The notes beneath the pieces were generated by a model. The model was given only the letters and a program-made list of their open reading frames with translations, searched no databases and was not told where the DNA came from. The position numbers and the translations under genes were made by a program. A DNA stretch of 64,000 nucleotides from Ptiloglossa arizonensis (taxonomy: Eukaryota; Arthropoda; Insecta; Hymenoptera; Colletidae): NCBI RefSeq assembly GCF_051014685.1, contig NC_135054.1, forward strand, positions 9,862,001 to 9,926,000, in the 5' to 3' direction. Below, one piece after another: positions 40,101 to 50,131 of this stretch; position 1 is the stretch's first letter, and every line of letters starts with the position of its first letter.

Positions 40101-40935
40101 CAATACGTGTTACAGAAAAAAAAAAAAAACATTCGGAAAGAATGATTTTGTAACGAGGGAAATTCGATATCAACGATGATCGTGTGTTCTGATTTGAAAA
40201 GACGGGCTTGTACGTTGAATACCTACATAAATTTAAAGTAGACTGCTAGGAATGTGTCTATTGATTAATACGTAAAACGACTCGTGGCAAAGATCGATAC
40301 GAAAAAGTGTCAATGACCTGAATTAAAGGCGGACTAGTTTACTCACTTTTTCTACAAAGGGTGTACATTTTTCTCGTAAGTTTCTTTAGCGTGCAACGAA
40401 ACTTTCATACCGTTCATTGTGTTATCGTGTTAGACTACGAGAGAAATAAATTTCCATTAAACATGATTCTTTTCGATTTTTATTTCAATCGTTGTTGTTC
40501 CTCGTTGCTGTCGACTCGTTTAAATCTAAAATTATTGAACGAAAATAGTTACTCACTGCCCCGTGTTTCGTGATTGTTGAGTATTTGATTTTGTATCTCC
40601 GTTAAGCTGAGCATTTCAGCGATCTCCACGACCGATGGACACTGCGTGCCATGAGTGGCAAGCATCCAAACTTGTTCCGCGTGACAATCTGCAAAATAAT
40701 CGAAATAAATATTAAATTAAGGTTCCCTGTTGCGCGTACGAAGAGTTATTGTTCGCTTACTTGGTACATCTTGGAACCGAATTTTGCCAGCATGGACAAA
40801 ATGATAAGCAGTTTTGGTGGCCATGTACAAGTATGGATCACTTTCGTCCGCGAAACAGAAGTCAACGTCACGCGAATAAACGAGGTTTATCAAGAAAATC
40901 ACGAACAACACGGATGCATTCATTTTAAAAGCCAT
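37200..40935 (-). CDS. MINPP1-like histidine phosphatase paralogue, copy 1, catalytic residues lost
   Basis: Eight coding exons (5' to 3' on minus): 40935-40761, 40688-40557, 40055-39862, 39786-39676, 39058-38917, 38844-38634, 38487-38278, 37440-37200; 471 residues. All introns are GT-AG and phases match copy 2. The protein has a signal peptide (about 1-21), the family block DPYLYMATKTAYHF (34-47), then MLATHGTQCPS where active members have RHGxRxP: both Arg are replaced (T70, Q74), His71 remains. Later family blocks are present: LTPQG, FMEGLFG, YEKAW..LSPWC, EDLYYYF.AGYG, GCTLLQDM, LTATNY, and CDVGLCDWEYF. The distal His of the second motif is Asp341 (YFSDIIS; copy 2 has YFSHSTS). Active MINPP1 hydrolyses InsP5/InsP6 and 2,3-bisphosphoglycerate in the ER or outside the cell. 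This copy is probably a pseudoenzyme or has altered chemistry. The C-terminus (about 454-469) is a hydrophobic tail after a WNGNG stretch, like a GPI-anchor signal. Confidence 0.88.
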
Positions 40936-42220
40936 TATTCAACCTGAAATACGAAAATCGATCGTAATTCGTGTCTCGAATAGTTCGTATTTTTATCAAT
41001 ATCGTCAACAGACGACAAGTAATTTTATCAAAGAAGATATTTCAATTTTAAATATTTACATTGGGAAACAAAATTGAAATTTTTACTCCGTTCCTACTAT
41101 CGACTCAAATACTTTTACTCGATTATTGTACACGTATTTTTTTACGAACACATAAAACCCTTTGCTCCGTAAAGTACGTATAAATAAACATACTACAGTT
41201 TCTTACGGTGACGTCACATATTAATTATCGGCGTTGTAAATTGTAACCAACCAAACGTAAAATGTTTTCTTACATAATTCAACCAGAAGGATACTTATTC
41301 CTTTTTTCTTCTCCGCAGTTATGTAGAAGAATAAAAAAAAAACAAAGAGTAAATTATCCTTATGCTCTTGAGACTTATATAATCAATAAATCAACGTATA
41401 CCCTACTAACTGACTCGATCAACGTCCCTTTCAGCGGGTCTCTGGATATTCGTTTGAAAAACAACCAAAGCAGTAAACAAATATAGAAATTTCGAAAATT
41501 AAACGATCGTTCAAATTATTGGTAATAATTCAATTATAAAATACTAATCACTCAAATCGTATAAAGTTGAACAATAAAATATATCCTGCTTATAGTGACT
41601 CGTTGAATTCACCATTTTTAGTTTAGATCTTAAATATAAAAATACTAAAATTATTTACTTCATTTTGAACGCTTCTTACGGTTTGAAATATTATTTGCTT
41701 CGGGGGTGTGAATAAAATTGTTGTTTATTCAATTTTCTCACGTTACGGCTTGAATGGGACTGATTTGAGAACTGCGTGCTGCAGATACTAATAGTGCATC
41801 AAGGTTAAGGATAGATGCGAAATATGAATGTGAAAGTTAAGATGTGTTCACGCATTACGCGCACAAGTAGCTATATTGCATAATTCTCGGGCAAAGAACA
41901 GGTTCTGCTGAAGTACTAGACTTTATGATACGATTATAAATTTTGCAACCAATTTTCAACCGTAACATTTGCATTCTCGTTATCAAGACTGCTCATCTGC
42001 ATTTACACCTCGAACTGTTAATTTACGTCGTCCTCTTCGTAAGGATTATTTTAAATTCGTACATATCAATACTGTAGAATATAATTCACGTATAACGAAA
42101 TAGACAACATTCTTCTAAAAAAAAACCTGTTCATTTTCTATTTAAATGTATTCACACGGAACCCTGAAATTCTCAAATTCCAATTCTCCGGAGTACGTTG
42201 AAAAATCGCAGACTTACTAA
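40936..42220. other. Upstream region of MINPP1-like copy 1
   Basis: Likely contains the promoter of copy 1 near 41 kb, but no distinctive element could be assigned. No other gene seen. Confidence 0.3.
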
Positions 42221-42913
42221 TCGTTGCGCGTAAATGGTAAAATTGATAATTCTTTATTCGCGTGCGTTGATCTAATTTCGAAACAGCTACTCGAAACTAC
42301 AGTACGCGATGAATTATTAAGAACCTATGAAGGCGAGATGTGCCCGTTGAAAGAACAATTCAAGAATATCGTTGAAGATAATATAATGGCTAGTGACTCG
42401 ATTAGTAAAGCCTTCTTTCAGTCTAATAAGTCTACTTGGCCTACTTATTGTTAATGTCTCGTGTCCGCAAGTGCTAAGAGCCCGTGTACGCCTAGTACAG
42501 ATTTAATATTACTACAAAACTTTAATAATTCTACGTTACACCGTATTTTTCAAGCTGTTACTAGAAACAAATCTTCTCTTCTAATTTCGATTCCAAGATC
42601 GATCGTTGTATTTAAAAAAAAAGTTACATTTCACGCGAATGATCGAAGCTTTTGTATTAAATCGTGTAAACGATCAAACGTAGTAAACGAGTTCTCTTGA
42701 AAACATAGAAAGAAATAGGTTCGGTATGTGAGTACGAAACAATTTACTTTTATAAAGCAAATACATCCATATTCGATCGAAAGAGGAATCGTTGTGTTCA
42801 GTTTCTATAAAAACGATAATCACTTTTCAAATTCTCTTCTCGACTTCGTTAACAATGTTACTATTTCTTTTCGTTTGATCGAAGCAATGAATCATCGCCG
42901 GATCGCGACGTAG
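42221..42913 (+). pseudogene. Possible decayed coding frame of unknown origin
   Basis: One plus-strand frame stays open for about 230 codons, with only three internal stops (42,452, 42,698 and 42,716) before a fourth at 42,911. In DNA this AT-rich, far more stops would be expected. Stretches such as DLISKQLLETTVRDELL followed by EGEMCPLKEQFKNIVEDN look protein-like. There is no ATG at the start and no family I recognise, so it may be a dead gene or transposon fragment, or chance. Confidence 0.25.
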
Positions 42914-44166
42914 AACAGAACAGTTTACCATCACGCAATAAATAACGGTGGACAGTAACCTGTGCTTGATAATTGAGAACAAAAGTAGGACGTCGACGTC
43001 ACGCTTGGCGATCCTTGCTGCTACCATTCAGCGATTTAATTATTCACGGGCGGATTTATTTATTCAAATGAAATTCCTCCTAGCCGCGTAAGCGGCGCTT
43101 GGTGGAAAGCTGAATGAGATAAATTTTGTTGCAGTAATGGTCCCTCCGCATCGCACCGACTGACTCTCATGACCTACCTCAAATATGTTTTCCCTACTAG
43201 AAACATTTTTCAATGTTGTCTCGTTGCTTGAAAATTAACAAAACCTACCGTACGTTTTAAGAGCATATACCCCGCGTTGTTACGCTCGTAATCAAATTTT
43301 ATATTATTTTTCAAACAAACGCAGAGCCAAACATTTCAAAAGTGGTGTTCGAGAAGCGTAACGTACAGGTGTGCCCAGAAATTGAACTCAAGTGTACGTT
43401 AATGGTAAATAATCAATGCGTGAGAATGAAAAGGGATGGTTGTTACGGTGGTAACGCACGAAAGCAACAGATAAAGTTAAATTAGTCGACACAATTGTTG
43501 CGAAAAACGGGGAGTATTTTTAAATAAGGAATAGAAATCTTAAAATTCGTTGAGAAATTACCACAATTATGGAACCTGGTGTTTAACTTCACGCCCTGTT
43601 TAGGCGCATCAAATCGAGTACACGACCCCAGAAAAAGACTGGAAAGAGAGAGTGCTACTCACACTACCAACTTTTCACTTTTTCTCGATCGGTAAGGCGC
43701 GCTGTCCTTTTGCTCTATTAGACACCGAATTAAATCGGTAAATCGGTCTTAACAATACTCGTGGACACTTCAAGGCGATCGAATTTTCTTCAGTAAACTT
43801 ACGATTGTCGTTTTTATAATTACATTATCCTTCGAAATGAAGTTTCGCGAGGAACCGTTAGGAGCGATCGATTCGAAGAGTACCGTTTAATTATTCGCAG
43901 CGATATCGAGTTTTCGTTCTTTTCCTACCGCGGAGAACCCACGAACGCGCGAGATTTTAAAGAGGTTCACAATCCAAGAAACGATCGATCTTGAGTGACG
44001 AGTTTTGCGAGTTCTGCTTCAATTTCAGCGATTGTGTCGTAGAAACTTGCACTGTATCACCGCTTAAAATATAAATGAACCGTGAGAAGAGCGCCAAATG
44101 CACGTACTCCAGTCTGTATGCCGATCGCGACCACCTTTCGAGGCGGCAGCTGGTGTGGCACTGCCG

Positions 44167-44191
44167 TAAGGTCGTCGAGCTTCGTTGCTTC
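44167..44191 (+). repeat. Dispersed 25-bp motif, copy 1
   Basis: TAAGGTCGTCGAGCTTCGTT followed by GCTTC. The same word recurs at 45,840 (two differences plus a changed first base) and 46,370, all in the same orientation. Here it directly follows GTGGCACTGCCG, and its start resembles a GTAAGG splice donor. Confidence 0.75.
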
Positions 44192-45839
44192 TAGCATATA
44201 CTGTGTGTAAAAGTCGTATAGTTCCAGCGATAGAGTCCCCTTGAATAGTGTATTACGGATTGTAGCCTTTGATCCTTTCCTGGTACAGCGTAGTATTTCG
44301 TGAGTAACATAAAATCATAAAGGTTCGTTACTTCGGGAACGCACGATCGATAAAGAACGGGTGCAACAGAACCCCCAAGTTGTATTAAAATGGTTCGTTA
44401 GAATACCTCTTCTTACGCGAGTGGACGAAAAATATGTAAATCGAAATGCGCGTAAAAAAAATTTCTCACGTAGTAGTTGAAACACTAGTTTGGAAAACAA
44501 ATTTTACAGGCGACTATTACGATACTTACTCAGTCGGTTACAAACTTTTGAAAATGAATTCGGTAACTGAAATGAAACTCCGCGGGGAAGAAAATCGATT
44601 TTGATTGATGCTAATTTAAAAGTAAAATATAAGTAATAAATCTAGTCTCAACGTTTCTCAAACTGAGATCCGGAAACCTTCGGAACGTTTCAAAATATGA
44701 AGCCTCGAAATAATTACTTAGAAACAACATTACGCGTATTATAGAATTTAGATTTTTACAATTGTTTTTATAAGTTTACCAAGAATATTGTTTATTTATA
44801 ACAGTCATCACTTTTCATTTTGCTTCTGTAGAAAATAATAAAAAGTAATAAATTGTACCGAATTACTTAAAAGCCAAGTACAAAGGATATTTTTAATACT
44901 ATTCCATGTAAAAAATGTATTATAATATAGTTTGAAATGAATTTCAAGTAGACCTATAAAATTATTAAATTGGACGAAAAGTTTCTAAACAAAAATATCA
45001 TTTTTTGAAAAATCATTTTAAATCGTATCAAAGAAACGAGAATTCGATTCTGCTTCAAGCTGTTTGTCAAACAGTTTCTTTTATTGTGAGGGTCCGGAGG
45101 AAAGTGAAGTTCGAATAACACTGGTCTAAAGTATTAATCTTAGAAAATAATATCTTTACGATCAAAGTAAAAAATTTTTGTGAAAAATGTAACTATAGTG
45201 CTGCTTAATCGCTGATGTACAGTAATAGCGAAATGTCTCGGTAAATCTGACAATTCGTCATCGTGATTTTTGTTCTATGACGTAAGTAACTGTAATTATG
45301 CTTTCTCAGTTGCAGACAAATTATTATGCTGCACTTGTTATGGAATTCATCTACGGACTCCTAATGGATTTATTATATATGACCTTCTAGTTGTTGTAAC
45401 ATATTGAATTGTTCAAAGTGTAATTACGGAAGTGTTACTCGATTAAAAAAACAGTAATTATCATAATTAAAATTTTTATCGTAACGGTCGCTACGATTTT
45501 TCCATAATTTACGCTAATCTGATGAAAAAATGTTTCCATTCCATAATATTCTATACTTCGATGACGATAAATTGTAACAGTAAACATTTCCAAAAAATTT
45601 TTAAACATCTTATTAATTGTTCTAATACAATGTTTATACACACAGTTATACTTGTTAATATATATATATCAATGCAATATTATCTTACGCAATCGTTATA
45701 ATGGCTGTTCGTACTTGTCACACGATGGAATACTGAGTGTTACATTATTATTACGTACTGTAATATACAAGTGCACAATTCGAGTGTGCATCTCCGATCG
45801 TAGTCATCAATCGTCACGGTAGTTTAGGCGGCACTAACA

Positions 45840-45864
45840 TAAGGTCGTTAAGCTTCGTTGCTTC
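45840..45864 (+). repeat. Dispersed 25-bp motif, copy 2
   Basis: AAGGTCGTTAAGCTTCGTTG followed by CTTC; GTT AAG replaces GTC GAG of the other copies. It is preceded by GGCGGCACTAACAT, which partly matches the GTGGCACTGCCG context of copy 1. Confidence 0.75.
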
Positions 45865-46369
45865 GCACCTGTATATTTTATGCAATTGATACCCTGTTAA
45901 AACTATATAACGTTCGCTAAAATTAAAAAGAATACTGTAACGTATTTTACACATTATTATTACATATGTATATATTATAGAATAACGTTCATAAAAACTG
46001 TCAGATTTCCTACAAGGAACAATTAAATAGAAGCTGCCGTTTGTCATGGAAACCATAAATTTCGTACAAAATTGATGTTTAATTACAGGTGTTTTAATCA
46101 ATATTTCGAGTTTAAACATTGTTACATCAAGTTGTACAAGTACTAAATATGATATATCGAATAAAGTAAATAATAGACCATGAGAGCAGTTCAATAATAT
46201 ATTGCTCCTACACTGATTAAGTGATTAACTAATATTATAATATTAGTGGTATTAGCTAACAAGAGGAAGACAAATTGTTATATCAATCTCAACTAAATGT
46301 CGTTAAATTGTAATGTGTTACAACGTATAAGCCCCATCGTTCATCACACTAGCTCATGTGACAGTAATA

Positions 46370-46394
46370 TAAGGTCGTCGAGCTTCGTTGCTTC
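46370..46394 (+). repeat. Dispersed 25-bp motif, copy 3
   Basis: TAAGGTCGTCGAGCTTCGTT followed by GCTTC, identical to copy 1 over the motif, preceded by ATGTGACAGTAATA. The conserved core is sharply bounded, and the flanks diverge quickly on both sides. Confidence 0.75.
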
Positions 46395-46627
46395 AAACAT
46401 GAACACACATACATCACACACGTTATGACACTGTAATTTCATCAACACAATCGCTGACAAAGGCACACTTGACATGCTCGGTAATCACTTTAACACAATC
46501 ATTCTGACTGTTACCTTAATATACCTTCTTATGTAAGTGGCATTCAAAATTTCAAAGTGAATGGATTTCATTTGGCCATGAAAATTATTAACAAAATTTA
46601 ATCCTTTCTCTATTTCATATAACGTAC

Positions 46628-47060
46628 AGGGTGTATCAAAATTATATTTCACGACTATACTAGCGGTAATCTACACCTTCGAATCATTTGAAATCTATCA
46701 AAAACAGTGGAGGCAAAATTGTTCTTAACCAATGTCTTCAAGGTCAAATCTTGATCATTCTCTACTCGTCGAGAGAAACAAACTTGCGAAAAGAACCACG
46801 GGTCACAACTCAACCATTCCCTTGGAAATTGATGTTAAAGTTTCAATCATTTTTTCATTCACTTTATTTAATTTGCTTATATTTTACAATGAAACATAGA
46901 TTGAATAATCGAAAGGAAGCTGTTCTTTGCCTCGACAAATATGCCAAACTATAGTGAGACGTAATGGAAGATTACTACGGAAGATTGCAACATATTTCCA
47001 TACATCAGAGTGCAGATTGTCCACGCGTGCATTAGTGGAAAGAAGAAAAGGTTATTGCTC
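46628..47060. repeat. Left arm of a large imperfect inverted repeat (transposon end)
   Basis: Starts with a TIR-like TACAGGGTGTATCAAAATTA. Its reverse complement matches 49,175-49,835 in order: ATGCACG..., then TGATGTATG.AAATATGTTG, CAATCTTCCATTACGTC, CTATAGT.TGG, then AATGGTTGA..T, and AAGTTTGTTTCTCTCGA. Spacing differs by indels, so the arms are old. The outer end of the right arm does not show a clear matching TIR. Confidence 0.65.
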
Positions 47061-47649
47061 GTGTCCTTGTTTAGTAATTAATGAATTTACTCCATAAAAC
47101 TATTTACTGCTTACAGATCGATGAAGTTTTTTTTAGTAACAACGTTCTTAATTGGAAATTCTCGTCCAATAGTCGAAAGTTTTAATTAAAGATGTTTCTC
47201 CATCAACGTTTGACTTTTAAGTAAACTGTATCAAATTATACCACCCCACAGACGCCACTTGATCTCCTTTATGCATAATAGTGTTTCTTACCGCTATAGT
47301 CAACTGATTCGCTGATTTTTGAACGAATTTTAGAATAAGTGGTGTGGTCTCTTCGATTACCAGATTTAATGTTGCTAAAGTTGTTTCTTTGGAAAACTTC
47401 AATTGGACTATCTTCAATTAGAAGATAGTCTTGTGCTTCATCTATAGTTAAATTCGATATATAAAACTAAAATATTTAGTATATTGTGTTTTCTTATAAG
47501 AATGAGAATATTTCAGTAGAATTTACTCGAGGTTAGTCACCCGAAGTAAAGATGCTGTGGCATTTTTATGGCTGCAATTTTATATAGTTCAGATATTTGC
47601 TTAATTTCTTCGTCTAGCATTCCTTCCTCCAACTCCCAAGATGACTCCG
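47061..47649. other. Interior of the transposon cluster
   Basis: AT-rich sequence lying between the left inverted-repeat arm and the dead transposase. A minus-strand open frame at 47,217-47,417 could be another transposase fragment but has no diagnostic motif. Confidence 0.3.
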
Positions 47650-48262
47650 TTCTCCCTCACTATTCTTAATAGACATGCCTGTTCTTCCACTTCAATATGT
47701 CCGCCATTGTGTCCCAAACAATTCCGTAATCGTATTTCAATATTTCTACAAATATTTTTACCAATATTTACCTTCGATTTTGAACGATTAAAAGCGTTCT
47801 GGACGCGTTACTTTAATTCTATAACTAATCTGAATCTTGATCTATAAATTATTTCTTCGATCGCTCCTCAAAGAAAGAATTCTAACAGCGTCAAGTCTGA
47901 TGATCGAGGAAGCTGTACGCGTGAAGCAAGTAGGCGTTCTATCCACCGTGTTCTAAACATTTTGTTCAAAAATTGTCGAACTGGTTCACTATAACAGGGT
48001 GGTGTACCATCGTGCTTAAAGTGAACCTTTGTGCCGTGATATAACTTGATGTAGTTCATTCAAAAGTCGAGTTCGTGAGAAACACAGATACGTTGCACTT
48101 GTTACTCGTGTGGATGACGAAACAGAGCCTATGACGTTATTTCCAATGATTCCACTGCACACGTTGATGAAAAAACGACCTTAATTAGATCTTTCGACTA
48201 CTTCACGAGAATTTCTGTGAGCCAAAATCCTCACATTTTGAGGATTAAGAATGTTACTACTA
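47650..48262 (-). pseudogene. Dead DDE-superfamily (Tc1/mariner-like) transposase
   Basis: Minus-strand fragments appear in family order but in shifting frames. PQNVRILAHRNSREVVERS at about 48,180-48,250 is the strand after the first catalytic Asp region. At 47,868-48,059, KVHFKHDGTPPCYSEPVRQFL, then RWIERL, then RSSDLTLLEFFL correspond to the family's FQQDGAPPH, RWIGRxG and RSPDLTPLDFFLWG blocks. Last comes the C-terminal IEIRLRNCLGHNGGHIE near 47,680-47,730. Stops and frameshifts interrupt it throughout. It lies between the two outer inverted-repeat arms and may be their original transposase. Confidence 0.8.
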
Positions 48263-48465
48263 GAAAACCTAGCAATCACTTGTAAATAGTATACGTTCTA
48301 AAAAGCGGGGTTGGCGGTCATTTTTACGCAGCACTTAACGGTAAACATTTCTTCGAGCGGTATGGTCGTTTTATTGTACTGCTTGAACTCGTTGGATTCT
48401 ACAAGGTCGTAGTCCTTTTCTCCGAATTATTCACCGCACGAGAGATATACTTACTGGTCGAGCTA

Positions 48466-49149
48466 TACAAGGTGGGCTGGAATTCATAGTACAACTAAGC
48501 ATAGAGTGATTCTACGTAAAAGAATAAGAATAAGATTCGGTATAACATTTTTTTATTCGATGCTTCGTTTTCGAGAAAATCAACTTCAAAGATTGTTTAT
48601 TTTTGTGAACGATTTACTAGTTGTCTGTTCTTCTACCGTTGTTGCTAGTATTTATAAACATTGTTTATTGCACGATTAAAGCAGTACAAAGTGTTTCTAT
48701 CGATAATTAATTTTTATTCCTTAGTGCTACTTTCTATTATAATACTACAATACAGTACGTTATTGCAAGTATTGTCGAAAGTGTCCTCGTTGCTGTCATT
48801 TCTTACCCACGACTTAATAAAACGAGATAAATGAAAGAACTGACTTATTACACAGTCTGATAAGCTATGAATTTTACCGTAAACAAAACTATACCGAAAC
48901 CAACTATAGAACTGTGTTGTAAACCGAATGTTTCCATCATTGTCAATGTTTGTAAACACTATCTCGGGAACAATCATGGTAAAAGGATACACGACAACTA
49001 AATCGTTCACAAAGATGAACAAACGTTAAAGTCGATTCGAAAACGGAGTCTCGGATTGAAATATGTTAAATCAAATTTTTTTTCTTATTTCTTTCACGGT
49101 ACGATTACTCTCTAGACGGTTGTGCGACGAATTCTGGTCCACCCTGTAT
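48466..49149. mobile_element. Non-autonomous long-TIR DNA transposon (~0.68 kb)
   Basis: The ends are TACAAGGTGGGCTGGAATTC and, inverted, TACAGGGTGGACCAGAATTC. Similarity continues inward for about 200 bases on each side: GATTCTACGTAAAAGAATAA against the right end's equivalent, CTTCGTTTTCGA against CTCCGTTTTCGA, and TTTGTGAACGATTTA shared exactly. The flanks GC-TATA and TATA-ACG suggest a TATA (or TA) target duplication. No transposase is encoded. It is nested next to, or inside, the larger inverted-repeat structure. Confidence 0.75.
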
Positions 49150-49174
49150 AACGCAAGCCCATTAATGGATACGC

Positions 49175-49840
49175 ATAGGCAAGAGCGATAACTCTCTCGT
49201 CTCTTCGCCAATGCACGTGTACTCGACCTGCACCCCGATGTATGAAAATATGTTGCAATACCAGTTCTTTATCGCCAAACTGTTAATCCCCTTGAAAATT
49301 GCGGCGAGTTGGAATTTCATGTGAACGTAGCAATCTTCCATTACGTCTTACTATAGTATGGTACATTTGTCGTCGAGCTAAAGAATAGTTTCTTTCCGCA
49401 TCACCAATCGCACGAAGCATTTCACGAATATTCTTCTATCGCACAGTTTTCTCTAACTTCGTTCGATAATAACATATATCATTATTGTCTAGGAAAATCA
49501 ACTACGACGTTTATTATTACGTGTAAATACACTATTTCTTTACATTATTTGTCGTCTAAATATTTCACATTATAAATATTAGAAGTTGGTCGCTCGAATA
49601 ACAACCATGCAAGAGTCTTTCATTACTGAGTTATTTACGTGTGACAATATGTAAATCAAATAAAGTGACTTTTAAATAATTATTGGAATTTTAACATCAA
49701 TTTTCAAGAGAATGGTTGATTCTTGGCCCATGGTTTCTTCTGTAAGTTTGTTTCTCTCGATAGATAAAACACGATGCGAGCATAAACGAAATTTGATCTT
49801 GAAAAAATTGTAGTAAACGTGTAGGTGATAAATAAATACG
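49175..49840. repeat. Right arm of the large imperfect inverted repeat
   Basis: The inverted counterpart of 46,628-47,060 described above. The clearest blocks are CAATCTTCCATTACGTCTTA (about 49,331) and AAGTTTGTTTCTCTCGATAG (about 49,745). This arm is longer because of an insertion between about 49,420 and 49,680. Confidence 0.65.
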
Positions 49841-50131
49841 TAAAGCAGGTAATGGATGTTTTTAATAAATTCGCTTTCATATCGTAGCTATAAAGAGAAT
49901 GTTTTTCCTGAGAAAAATAAGTTTTGTTTACTTATTTGAATTTTTCTCACATTTCATATACATTAAAATTCACAGAATCGTCAAATACAAATTTTAAAGT
50001 TACAATTGTAAAATAAAATTAAAATAATCTAAATCGTAAAGAGGCTTTTGACTAATACAATAAATTAAGAGCTACAGTTTCAGTTATGTATAGTATACGT
50101 ACCATAGGTTTATTCAGTTATGTATAGTATC

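Larger units (their letters stand above)
42914..46627. other. CpG-rich then AT-rich spacer
   Basis: The 43.0-44.2 kb part is CpG-richer than its surroundings. A short plus-strand frame starts at ATG 44,075 (MNREKSAKCTYSSLY...) and runs 39 codons to TAG 44,194, passing through the first copy of the 25-bp dispersed repeat. I do not recognise it. The rest is AT-rich and apparently non-coding. Confidence 0.3.

Noticed and set aside
43365..43400. TACAGGTGTGCCCAGAAATT resembling a transposon end
   Set aside because: No inverted partner found nearby, so an element could not be defined.
45814..46194. 126-codon minus-strand frame
   Set aside because: No family similarity or signal that I can see; it overlaps a 25-bp repeat copy and is probably chance.
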